64,000 nucleotides of DNA from Apostichopus japonicus (taxonomy: Eukaryota > Echinodermata > Holothuroidea > Aspidochirotida > Stichopodidae): contig NC_092561.1 in NCBI RefSeq assembly GCF_037975245.1, positions 10,165,001 through 10,229,000 on the forward strand. Direction: 5' to 3'. Every line of letters begins with the position of its first letter. Within the stretch, counting starts at the first letter, position 1. Below the pieces are notes generated by a model, which saw nothing but the letters and a program-made list of their open reading frames with translations, was not told where the DNA came from and did no database searches. The position numbers and the translations under genes are program-made. Below, piece by piece: positions 1-11,258 of the stretch.

Positions 1-2670
1 ATGACATCACATACCTCCTATTGTGATTTTCCTGGAATAATGTCAAAATAGGGTACAAACATTCCGCGGGTCGATCGATTTAGCAACACGATATCGGGAT
101 AGGAGTTCTAGATAACAGCGAGAAATATTTTATCTTTAAAAGTTATATAATTTTGCCACCGGATTATCCATGTAAACTATCATGTAAACTTGATCTATAC
201 CACGTTACTTAAAATGTAATATAACATCAATCTCGCGCTTTTCAGCTTTTCTAACAGACTGATAGTTTATTAGTTCGAGGGCACATAAATGAGTTAAACA
301 TTACAATGAAACACAAAAAAAAAAATTTTGCTGTTGTGAAATCATTCACTCTGATTTTGCCAGAAACATTTAGACAACATCAAATGGAATGGTATAACAA
401 TGAAAGAAAGGTATAGAAAATGAACTGAACAGCTGAAAGATAGCCAATATGGCTTTGAATGTCATGCAGGATATACAGGGAACATATCTTTACGGGCCAG
501 TGACGGTATACATTATACCATGAGAGTGTCAGGGTAGTATATACATGTATGGTATTACTGCGTAAACGTTGTAATCGCTTTGTAACTTTTCATGTTTCAT
601 CCACTTGCTCGTACTTTCATGCATTGGAGATCACACTGACTTGATCTGAAATACGTCCTGGTGATATATCGATAGGTTTACATTCATATGTTTTGCAAAC
701 GCATGCTGTTAAGGTGTACTTTTTGAGAAAAGTCACCTCAGAAAGAACATGGACACGAACATTAAACAACCGAACAACTGATCCACTCTCAACCCCAGTC
801 CCCTTTACACCGCGGCTGTTACTGTGTGATCATCGTCAGGTCACGGTTCCCCTGTAAGGGGAACATAATGCTACACAATGATCTTAGCGAAAAGTCAGAG
901 AAGCGATGCTGTTTAGATAAATAATCTACACCTTCCCAATGTGATTTGTACTTGTAACAAAGGTTTGTGAAATACGTATTGCTACCATAGTATTAAGCAA
1001 ACCACAGGCAGCTGTACTTGCATAAACCTGTGTTCAGTGTCCATGAAACGAAGGTTGTGAAAACAAAGGGATAGCATAACAGACAGTTGGACAGTCACTC
1101 CCTATACATCATCAGTTTGCATAATTAGCTTATTTGTATTCATAAATAAAACTAGAAACGAGAAAAGACTTGTAAAATAGTCAATCTTTGATGGATTTAG
1201 ATGGGAGTTGCAGCTATTTTCATAATGACTAATGCCTGTTATATGGATAAGGACAATGATGTTCATAGGTGTCCGTAGACCTTTCAACAAAGGTCTGTTA
1301 AATGCGTAATGCTACCAAAGTATAAGGCAATATACAGCCAGATGTACTTGCACCTGTTGTCATGTTAGCGACCTTTGTAAGAATGTAATTGACAATACTA
1401 TAGGCATACTTGATACATTACAAGCTTGTGAAAAGATATGGGACACCTTGGTGCTTCAAATCATCTAATACCATAGAGAAAGTCTGTACATTAATAGGTA
1501 GTTAAGTGTCGATATAGGTCATTTAAGTACTAAACTAGGATATATCTAAATTAATACCGGGAGTGCCTTTGGTAAAATTGTTGGTAAACAACACTGTATA
1601 TATTTGTCGTATCAACAAAATTCAGACTGGGAGAGCTTCGCTATGCCGACCGAACAACTGAAGGAGGGTACCAGTACATCACGGCTCAGTTATAGTCTCA
1701 ATTTTCAATAGCAGGTTGTCTTTTCTTTTGCCGTTGTGTTCAATATTTCAACAAACGGCACGTTTTACATAACAAAAAGGGCAGTTTTTGAAGTACGCAA
1801 ATTGAAAAGGGTACAAATGTGATGTTATCTGGGCAAATGATCTTCAAAAGCTTTCCTTATTCTATTGTCAACTTCTGTTGGATGTATCAATTGAAACTTG
1901 ATACATCTGAAATGTTTGAGTATAGCTGCCAAAGTTCTCTGTAATTAGAATTTCATAAAATTGATCCTTTTTGTAGAAAAATTCTTTACCTCTGTTGATA
2001 AATGATTATCAAATTATAAAGAAAAATCATGCATATTTATCCGTTCTGTTATTGCTAGATGCCGTGACAAAATATCGCAAAATTTGAAAAAAAAAATCGT
2101 ATCTTGCTAATACCAAATGCAACAAGGATGTGACTTCCGCCTAATGATTCGGATAATTTTCAGCAATTTTGGTAAGCATCAACTACAGCCAACAGAATAT
2201 GCTTTAAAGTCTCGTTACGCAGAGAAAAGATGACAGAGTATAACTGGATGAAAACAATATATAAATATTAGTTTTAAGTAAAGCTTTAAATTTAGACACA
2301 GGTATATATATTGGTAAATTTCGAAAACTTTTCGATAATAACTAGCCTTTCATATAGTCGATTTTCAAAGAAAGTGACGAGGAAAGATTTGATCTGGCTG
2401 TCACATGCCAAATGAATTAACCTTAATATTAATACATATAGCGTGTCTTGCTTGTAGATCATCCGAACTGTGTTACACAAACACACTTCACCCAATGATC
2501 GTGAAAATATAGTTACAAAATTAGTCGATCGTGAAACACTGAAAGCAGCCTCCTTCTCACCTCTACTAACCCCATGGAAAAGAAAAAAAGCATGCCAACA
2601 ATATTTTTCATTACCACCTTAAATTTATAAATTAATAAACGCGAATTTCTTGATTTAGTTGCGTACTTAC
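1..2670. other. No gene recognised
   Basis: AT-rich sequence with only short open frames that have no recognisable domains and no chain of compatible splice sites. The minus-strand exon at 2671-2754 must splice to something downstream on its strand, so one or more of its later exons may lie here. I could not identify them. Confidence 0.5.
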
Positions 2671-2754
2671 TTTTTGCTTGTCCAAGGTATGGGACTTTGC
2701 TAAGTCCACATACACCAGGAGACACACAGCTAGCACGAAGTAAGAAGGTTTCAT
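2671..2754 (-). CDS. First coding exon of a secreted protein (signal peptide)
   Basis: On the minus strand an ATG at 2754-2752 opens 28 codons that end exactly at a consensus donor (GTAAGT, 2670-2665). The peptide starts MKPSYFVLAVCLLVYV and continues DLAKSHTLDKQK. That is a classic signal peptide: a basic start, a hydrophobic core of about 12 residues, and a plausible cleavage site after the Ala-Lys-Ser stretch. The mature protein would begin in this exon and continue in exons at lower coordinates, which I could not identify. A secreted peptide precursor or small secreted protein fits, but the family is unknown. The pairing of ATG, hydrophobic core and perfect donor is the evidence; chance remains possible. 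Confidence 0.45.
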
Positions 2755-2845
2755 CTTGGCATGGCTTGGCTATGGAAGGGCTTCTAAACTCCTCTTTTGA
2801 TGTTTACCCAAATATTGAATAATAGTTGGGGATCCTTTAGCATTT

Positions 2846-3214
2846 TGCTGGTATCTTGTTGCAAAAAAAAAAGAATCACAAATAGAAAACATATTAGAAA
2901 AACAAGTCCATAAAACATGATGATGCCAGATCAATTTCATTTGTAATGAAATCTTACACCACCAAAGTATTTCATAGCAAAAACAAATAATCAGACTTAA
3001 AAAAAAAACCATTAGACAAACAACTTCATGAAACATGAGGATGCCGGATATATTTCATTTGCACTATCATCTTACATGTATATGCAACATGTACTTTTTC
3101 AGTTTTAACAATGCTCTATGCGTACTAGGCCTACCTTGTATATTTTAGCATGTATTTTTTTTCAGTTTTAACAATGCTATATGCGTACTAGGCCTACATT
3201 GTATATTTTAGCAT
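2846..3214. repeat. Two small tandem duplications
   Basis: A unit of about 65 bp containing TTTTTCAGTTTTAACAATGC and then GCGTACTAGGCCTAC occurs twice in a row (about 3090-3151 and 3152-3214). Just before it, a diverged pair of about 120-bp units sharing AAACATGA-GATGCC and TTTCATTTG occurs near 2880-3075. No coding potential. Confidence 0.7.
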
Positions 3215-3947
3215 GATAAACTATGGTATATCATCAGTAACATAGCATCTATATATTACGGTTACAACTTTCTTGACATTGGACTATAAACCAACAAAAC
3301 TTATTTATCTTCATGTTAGTTTCGGAGATGATCGTAACTATCTACGCAATATCTGACATAGGTAAAGGGGTTGCCAGGGTACTGGATTCAAAGAAAAGAA
3401 TTGCACAATGGTGAACGCATACTGCTTACACCTTACCTGGGATGCCGAGGGGATGAGGTGGGTGAGGGGATGTTTTCGATGTCTAATTTTAGAGCCTCCA
3501 CTTTGTAATGATTGTCTTTTCACGTATACCGACTTAAATAATATTTCATTCAAATACGGCATTTAGAGTTCGTTTGGGATTTAAATAAGAATGACGTAAA
3601 GACAAGTACTAAATAAATAGGTCGTATTATAGCACTCATGTCATATGTACACTCTACGTATCACTAAACCATATCACTGAACCGAATTAGTGCGAATGAG
3701 GGCGAATTGTCCTGCTATGTAATTCCCTCTGTGACAACTTTGACAGACGTGACTATTAAAGACATTGCAGTCTCACTTTCACACAGAAACTTTTGTGCAT
3801 TTCTTCCGTCATTACGAGATTTTTCTTGACAAAGTCATACCACCTAGCTCCATTTTAGTACTCATATCCTAACGAGGCCTAAGCTAACATCACCGAAGCA
3901 GTGTCCACTTTTACAGCCGAGGGTCCATTTTTAACTGACCTACAATA

Positions 3948-4660
3948 ATGAATACCGGTGCTGTCCGTCAATCGCAAACAAAAGAGACCATGGAAATAGT
4001 CACAATGGTAATACAAGAAGTCTTTAATAGCCAAGACTTTGAACAGAAATTGAAGGCTTGACTCGACCGAGCCAAGGATAAGAAAATAGAGGAATTTCTT
4101 GGAAGAGTCAAAAACAATTCTGGACAAATTCACAGCATTGAGGTAGCGATGGAAGCATCAGCAAAAGAAAGAAAACAAATCCAGGACAACATCGCCTCCC
4201 CCCCCCCCCCGGAGGAAAAGTGTGATCGGGATCTAAAAGAATTCAACCAACAAGAGCAGTAATCAAGAAGAAACTGCTTGCGTATCTTTGGGATCGAAGA
4301 AAACCCAAGCGAGAACACTGACAACATAGTGATAGATACTGTATCCAAATATCTAGGACTGAAGCTCCAACCAGCTGATATTGATCGCTCTCATTGTGCA
4401 AGGAAGACTGAGCCAAAATAAATAGAGGGCAATCATTGCAAAATTTTGCAGCTACGAAACCAGAAGCCGTGTGATAAGGAACCTACGCAAACTAAAAGGT
4501 ACCCATATTGTTATCAGAGAGGACCTCACCCCGACCCAACCAGGAACTATTAAAAGCATCCAAAGCCCACCCGCTACTAAAATCAGCATGGTCCCGGAGA
4601 CGGCAAAATCGTAGTCTTCATATCCAAGAATGGTGCAGACTACACGAAGAGAATCTAGGG
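3948..4660 (+). pseudogene. Decayed LINE ORF1 (coiled coil and nucleic-acid-binding type)
   Basis: Read across several stops and frame changes, the plus strand gives a start-like MNTGAVRQ, then charged coiled-coil-like text (EQKLKA, LDRAKDKKIEEFLGRV, EASAKERKQIQDNI). It then gives RRNCLRIFGIEENPSEN, VSKYLGLKLQPADIDRSH and GKIVVFISKNGADYTKRI. This order (coiled coil, then an RRM-like block with the NCLRIFGI start and an R/K-rich end) is that of L1-type LINE ORF1 proteins. Internal stops near 4056 and 4261 and shifts around the poly-C run at 4198-4210 show it is dead. It pairs with the endonuclease relic about 0.6 kb downstream on the same strand. The clade is uncertain. Confidence 0.65.
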
Positions 4661-5289
4661 TCCACTTGATCTACAGCGCATGTGAAACTATTTTCCTGTG
4701 ATTAACAGAGGTCTCTTTTTCCTGTCTGATATGATGTTTTCTCTTTGGTTGTGCTTGTGTCCTTGTACTCTTTTGGCCCTAAGTGTGAATTTATAATGAA
4801 CCAATTAATTTATTTGCGTGCATATCACCTTTGTTATAATATAACGTCTGTAATGCTTCATTGTCCTAATTTTAATTTTTCTTAGTTTGTGGGTTCCTCA
4901 TGATCGGATTAAAAACGCAACTCTTGTTCAGATAGCCTACAACTATTATATAACCTAGAATGTCTAGTACTTCAAAGAGAGAATTGCAGTATAGGACTGG
5001 CACACATTATCCTTGGAATACCCTACCTACACGAGCTAGATACCCCTAGTGTAAACTGTAAATACTATGATAGCGATACGTTTAATTAAATCCCCACAAG
5101 GGGACCCTCCTTTCCCATTTTTCATGCAAATAAGCCGTAGCATAAATAAGAACCTAGAGTCATTTATAGATTTCCTTTTCTACACTTAAACTGTGATTGG
5201 CTACAGTGTGTCTTGGCTTGGCGACAACATCTCATCACTCGTACATTGTTTACAGGATTGTATACTTATATAGATAATTATAGGACTAC

Positions 5290-5560
5290 GAAAAGAGGGG
5301 TGGAGTGAGCATATGTGATTCAAACAAGCTCAGTTTTGTTAGACGAAATGATATTTCAGTTTTCAAACGGTAATAGAAAGCGTATTTATTGAGATTAAAG
5401 CTTTAAAACAGGAGGAATTATAGCACCCCTATCCTAGCTGGAATTATATATAGACCTCCACTTGGTCAGGTACGTGATTTTAATGATTACTTAAGTGGAA
5501 TGTTAAATAAAATTTCAAATTAAAATTTGAAGAGTTACATAATATACATATATTTGACAA
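5290..5560 (+). pseudogene. Decayed LINE ORF2 endonuclease fragment
   Basis: The plus strand encodes, with interruptions, VIQTSSVLLDEMIFQFSNGN, then an IEI-like stretch, then ILAGIIYRPPLGQVRDFND and YLSGMLNKI. The YRPP motif after a hydrophobic strand and followed by an acidic FND is the signature region of APE-type endonucleases of CR1/L2/L1-like retrotransposons. It lies downstream of the ORF1 relic in the same orientation, so both may be remains of one element. No reverse transcriptase was found next to it. Confidence 0.55.
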
Positions 5561-5701
5561 GGGCGACTCTGACTCTTTACTTATAATGATCATTGTAAGA
5601 CAACTTAAACGTTTACATTCATTTGTTATTTCAGTGATCGCCTATAAACTCATGTGAGTTTTAGGCCCCAATCTAAAAGTAACTAGCTAGTCCATGTTTC
5701 A

Positions 5702-6190
5702 CTAGAGTGGGCAAACTGCACAGGTACGTTCATTTCCATTGGTGTACGTTTCGCACGGTAGACCCCCTCCACTGCGAGAGCACCTCGCCTCTACCACTGA
5801 AAGTCGACCACTATTAACGCTAGCGGCACCTTCAGATACTGCCACGGGTTGGGAGTTCTTATCCATACACAATAACTGAGACTTGCGGTGGACACCATGG
5901 GACCGTTCAGCCATCAAGTAGCTTTCATATTCTAGGTTCCACTCATCAGAGGGGCATATTTGCTTCCCTGCGACCATAAGGTGGGAGATTCGGCCAGTGG
6001 CTTTGCAAACTGCACATGAAACGTCATGTAAGTGGAAACCTTAGTAAAGTGGTAAGTCAGATTAAATTCAGGATCAGTCGGAACACAGAGAATATTAGAA
6101 CCTGCACCAGCAAGGTCTCGGTGCCTAAAACCGGCGGCGATTCCTGATAATATACAGATCCGATTTGGGAAATAATACTGGTTAAAACTC
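5702..6190 (-). pseudogene. Short-chain collagen C4-like domain, frameshifted
   Basis: The minus strand resembles the cysteine-rich C-terminal domain annotated as short-chain collagen C4-like in sponges and other marine invertebrates. The first half reads SGIAAGFRHRDLAGAGSNIL, then CVPTDPEFNLTYHFTK. It then shifts frame to HDVSCAVCKATGRISHLM. The second half reads CPSDEWNLEYESYLMAERSH, LLCMDKN, VEARC, and ends ERTCAVCPL with a stop at 5702. The family pattern (GGANYLC.P.DPE, HDVPCAVC, CP..W..EY.GYLM, ELTCVVC) is visible in order. The family's aromatic YxYGAEY-like stretch is missing and at least one, probably two, frame changes are needed, so I call it a pseudogene or a copy with assembly errors. 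No Gly-X-Y repeat was found upstream. Confidence 0.6.
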
Positions 6191-8254
6191 TTACAACAAA
6201 CTTACTTCTTTGTGCATAACTAAAGAGTATACAATGTGTCACTATATATAGTTTATGTAGGAAGCAAGAAAAACAAAGTTAAGATTAAGATACTATAGTG
6301 TCTGTGTACTTGAATTTATAAAGGTATAAAGGTAATCAAGGTATTAATAAAATGATTATTTTTTTCAATTTGTTTTGGGTTCTGTTTTGGAAATATGGAA
6401 ATCATAAACTCAGACATCTATGCAATTTCTTTTAAAAATAAATAAGAATAAGAATAAATACTTAGTTCCTGTCTTCTAATAGCACGGCTCCTAATTTTAC
6501 CACTTATCGAACCCTTTCCTCCTAGAAGAATTCCTGAGCCCTCATAACTTTTTGAATTGCCATTTTCGCAGGTGCGGTGGCAATCCGATGGCGCTCGTTC
6601 ATCTTAAACCAAGCAGTCCTTTTGACACAACTGACGAAGCTATGGCTTTCACGACCAGAAGGGTAAAGGTGGCTTCGGCGCCTCGGACCGAATGGCGCAC
6701 CGGTTTCGAACTGGTAGACCAATCCGTCTCTGCATTAAAGCAATGGAGATATAAATTTGGTACTGTCTTGCTTTCTGTTTTATTATTCCACTTAAGCTCA
6801 TTAAAGGCATTGAAGACTCGCCCCAAACCGCGTGCGGCCATCTGAAAAAGTTAACTCTTTGTTGCTTGCAAGTTAGGTTTTGTTCGTGTCTCTTCAAAAT
6901 GCAAACAGAAAAGAAATGTGATACTTTATTATATTTAGCTGGACCTGAGATGTCCGTCGCTGTATCGTTTATACACTGTGCTGTGAGTATTGACCGCAGC
7001 TCTATGTACTGACTGTACACTAGTGTCTAATTACCGACGGTAGCAAGCTGTGTGTGTATTTTCGGGGATCGATGGTGGTGTCTAACACTTCTGTTACACC
7101 TCATTCGAAACTAAGTCAGATTACTGGCATTAGACGTTTCTTTTTGCGCGAATCTTCACACTCTTTGAGCACCACACTTTTATAGTTTTCTTATACACGT
7201 ACCACTGTACTCTAATTCAGACTGATGTAAACATTTCAACGTATTCTATGACAACCAAAAAGTTTAACTCGCACGAATTTACATCGGTCACACGAAGGCA
7301 TGAACCAGTTGACGTCGCTGTGCTTGCGTGATATTTACAAAGTATCTAGAAAGGACAAGTTAGTGATTCGATATCTGTAAGATATTTTAATATGGCCGGA
7401 GTAATTCTTTCACAGTTTCCCTTAAAATCAGCTAGTTTGAAAATACTTGTTGGGTAACTGACTTTCAGTTACTTCAATATCTTGACAAAGAGTTGAAATC
7501 TTTACACATAAAAAGAAGTCTTAATCATGTATTTGTCGGGTTGCTAACTTTTTACTACATGACATCTCGAGAACAAACAGGAGAAATGGGTGTGGCTCTG
7601 TTACTTTAACGTTGTTGACTTGTCAAGTTACCATTTATAAAGATGATATATTGACAAGAATGGATCAATTTTCTGGATATCGTGCTGTATAAACATAGTA
7701 GTGTACTTCTCGTTTGTCCCTCCAAGACCACCATAGGATTTCGATTTTGTTTTGGATATACCTATGGCGTATAGTTGTACTATTTGAAGTTTTCAACGGG
7801 CATTTGATACGCTGTAGGGAACCTTCTACTCCCCCTCCTGGATGCGAATACGATGCAGTGAACTTAGTTAACAGCTTGGGCGAAGAAAACTCAATATGAT
7901 CATGGTCAAGTTCAAGCCAAACCCACACTTTCATCATATATGCCAAAACAATGAGTTCCAGCGCCCGGTATGAGGCTTTAGAAATTTTTGAAATTGGAAA
8001 TACGTAACCGGACAATTTCCTTCATCTTTGTTTCAATTCCAGACACAACCATTACCGTAATCTGTATTAATTCGATGGGTCTCTTAAAAATCTCAAAACT
8101 GTTCTAGAACAGCTCCAGTTATAGTTATGCATTAAATGCACAAACCTGACTTGATTATGCACGGTCGATATATAAACGGCAAGAAAATAATCCGTCTCTT
8201 ATCTTTCCTACTTCCCTCCTTGTTCTACGTACCCCTTCCTTCAACCTCCTGTAA
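6191..8254. other. Intergenic, no gene recognised
   Basis: Short frames on both strands around 6.5-7.0 kb and 7.7-8.0 kb have no recognisable domain. A segment near 6670-6745 shares short patches (GGCGCCTCGGAC, GCACCGGTT, CCAATCCGT) in the same order with 18478-18610, an intron of the MICAL-like gene. This hints at a very old dispersed repeat. Confidence 0.45.
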
Positions 8255-8895
8255 TATCCTATCCCCTGATTTCCCAGCCTTTCCCCTATTATCTCATAAT
8301 ATCCCTTCATATCCACTCCCATCCACTCCTGTCCCCTCCTATCCCACTATCCCCGCCTATCTCCTCATAACCTCGGCTATCCCACTATCCCCTCATATCC
8401 CGGTTAATGCTCGCCTATCCACTCCTATCCACTCATATCCCCTCCTATCCACTCCTATCCCCTCCTATCCCCTCCTTTCCCCTCATATCCACTCCTATCC
8501 ACTCCTATCCACTCATATCCCCTCCTTTCTACTCCTATCCACCCCTATCCACTCTTATCCCCTCCTTTCCACTCCTATCCACTCACCTCTTATCCCCTCC
8601 TATCCACTCATATCCACTCCTATCCACTCCTATCCCCTCCCCTCGTATCCCCTCCTATCCACTCCTATCCCTTCATATCCCATCATATCCCATCATATCC
8701 ACTCCTATCCTCTCATATCACCGTATATCCTCGCCTTACATCCTCTGCTTTCCCTTTATATCCCCTCCTAACCCCTCCTATCCACTCCTATCCAGTTCTA
8801 CCCACTCCTATCCCCTCCTATCCACTCCGAATCATTCCTATCCACTCCTGTCCCCTCCTATCCCCTCCTATCTATTCATATCCCCTTCACTCCTA
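8255..8895. repeat. 10-bp pyrimidine minisatellite, TATCC(A/C)CTCC type
   Basis: About 640 bp are built from a 10-bp unit, mostly TATCCACTCC and TATCCCCTCC, with variants such as TATCCACTCA. The plus strand is almost free of G. Because 10 is not a multiple of 3, the long open frames here translate into a repeating S-Y-P-L-L-S-T-P-I-P pattern in several frames. They are a by-product of composition and not a protein. Confidence 0.95.
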
Positions 8896-11258
8896 GGGCC
8901 ATGTGAGGTAGATGTTTTTTCGTGATAATAATATTATATAATACGAAGAATAACAAGGGAATGAATGATATATGACATAAACAATAAAGGTACGGTTCAT
9001 GATGTCAAAATTATATATCATTATTTTTCGTGTTATTTATTTCATTAATTTGCTAAATTGAGTTTTAATAACATATTTTGGTTTATATACTTATCACATA
9101 AAAATTATACCAGCGTGAATGCAAAAGAAATTAAAAGCAAGGCTCACTAAAAGTCACAGTTCCCTTGTAACAGAAAATACACCTACTGAAACCAATTCTA
9201 TGTCGTTATTCAACGTCTTGTTATAAGCAAGAACATAAACTGTTGGGCACTGTTGCCAAACTGGATCCTACGGTGGCCATGAAGGAACACGCGAGTTGTA
9301 AACTTTGCTGTGTTATTATAATGCGAAAACTCTGCATAAATATGATATCTGACGCGCAACGCAACAAATATACAATTTGGCAATTTTTCGTCAATATGTC
9401 AGAGTAACTTCCAGGGTAACTTTTCAACTCGACAAATTACGTATTTTTGACGTGTTTTCAAGTGCACTGCAAAGCAGCAACTCAACAAGTAGATCATACA
9501 AATTAGTCGAGATGTCACTTTATACTAACTCTCTTGTCCCTTCAGAACCACCGTCTAATCAATATGCGGCTCCGAATTTATCAGGACTACATCTTATCGT
9601 GTCTACGTCTTGATACAGTGTAGATACTAAACGGAGCAGCGTTTCCACATTTGTGTGCGGTACTTTTATCGATCAATGGGGAACCTGCAAAAATAACGCG
9701 CTACTTCAAATCGTTAAAATCGATTGATTGTTATCCATAATATCGACTGAGATGCTACAAATATTTGTAAATAATTACATGGCTTGATAAGAATGAACGC
9801 AAAGTGTACAAACTAATGCAAAAGGCATGGCAGCTTAATTCTAAAAACAAACAGGTGCTCAGAATAACGTTATAGGGTATATAAGCATTCAAAATAATAA
9901 GTTTCCTTCTAAATAACCACCCTTGGAATAAACCTACGCCAAAACTGTCACCAAATTATCGATAAGTTTTAATGACGATTCACCAGTCTCAAAAGAACAG
10001 ATCTTAGCCAACATATCGATCAATATATGATCTAACCATTGAATAAAGGAGTGAAAAGTATATATTTACAGAAATATCAAAGAATGTGAACGTAGCAGAT
10101 AAATGAAAAACATAGCACTAATACCGAAGTTAAACAAATTCTTTGAATTGAAAATAGTTAAGCTTTCTAATAAACGATGAAGAAAGTAAGTGAGTTATAC
10201 GACTTACTTACTAATAGATTCCATGCATGAATTATCGTTCCAGATTATCAATCACATATTTGTAAGGGAGCACAAACCCATCCACCATTGTTAGCTTTAT
10301 ATCATAGGGATCTTTGTGAAGAAAAACTCCACCAAAAGGCTGAGGTACCTCTGCCTCCGTTTTTGAGATATCTCAGCTGATATGTAGAACCTTGAAGCTG
10401 TTATTTCTTATACTGTGGTGTCATAATACTATCTGGAGGCATGCACTTCATCTTTATTTTGCTTTCAATATTTGCAAGGTGACATGTTGACAAATTTGAC
10501 CCAGAAGTACCTTCCTTGGGTTATTTATCCAGCGTTTAATATATTAGATTCAGCAATTCCAATAACCATTGCATATCCATTATCGAAAATAAACAATGGA
10601 AATAAACAAATGTGAAGCACATGTGGGTCGATGACGTCATATTTAGACTTGATCAAGTCTTGAACCTTGCATGTGAAGAAACATTACATCCTTGATATCT
10701 TCCAAACGAAATGTTAAACATTTCTTCAGCTTAATGTTGCATGATGGTGGGTGTTTGTCTAGTTTTGTTCCAAAAAATGAGCTCGAGAATATGTGAATAG
10801 AAATTATTTGAATACAGATGGCATAATATGATAAACGTCAATTCCCAGGTTATTAATAAAATAATATTTTAAAAAATCCCACCTATTTGTTGGTGTTTTC
10901 AGTTGTATTGTTATGCAATTATGAAGAATACACTATGAATGGAATACATCAATACCGCAAGAAAAAAACAAAGGTTATTGTTTTGAACACAATCATTGCC
11001 ATGCAAGGTTTCATATTCTCCCTTATCCTGTAACAAAATGGCATGTGTTTATGTTAAGAATCAAGTTCCGTTATAGTTAACATGAAAAACATAATAACAT
11101 TACTGTACGAGTTCCTGCAATTGAATACAGAGTGATATTGAAAAATCCCTTGTTTTTTGGTTTCCTTTTTTCTTTTTTTTTTTCTTTTTGCTGTTGAAGT
11201 TTTAAGCTTTTCATGACTTCAAATTGAATGACTTCATCGTTTATGGAGTAAGATTACG
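8896..11258. other. 3' flank of the MICAL-like gene, no other gene seen
   Basis: AT-rich sequence without recognisable coding exons. The 3' untranslated region of the minus-strand MICAL-like gene must begin below 11259. I saw no decisive polyadenylation signal close to the stop (the nearest TTTATT on the plus strand is near 10450), so its end is not defined. Confidence 0.5.

Noticed and set aside
6552-7020. Overlapping frames of 97-123 codons on both strands
   Set aside because: No recognisable domain, and patches are shared with 18.5 kb, suggesting an old dispersed repeat and not a gene.
8136-8925. Long overlapping open frames (211 and 172 codons) rich in Ser, Pro, Tyr, Leu
   Set aside because: They are frames through the 10-bp pyrimidine minisatellite, open in more than one frame purely because of composition.
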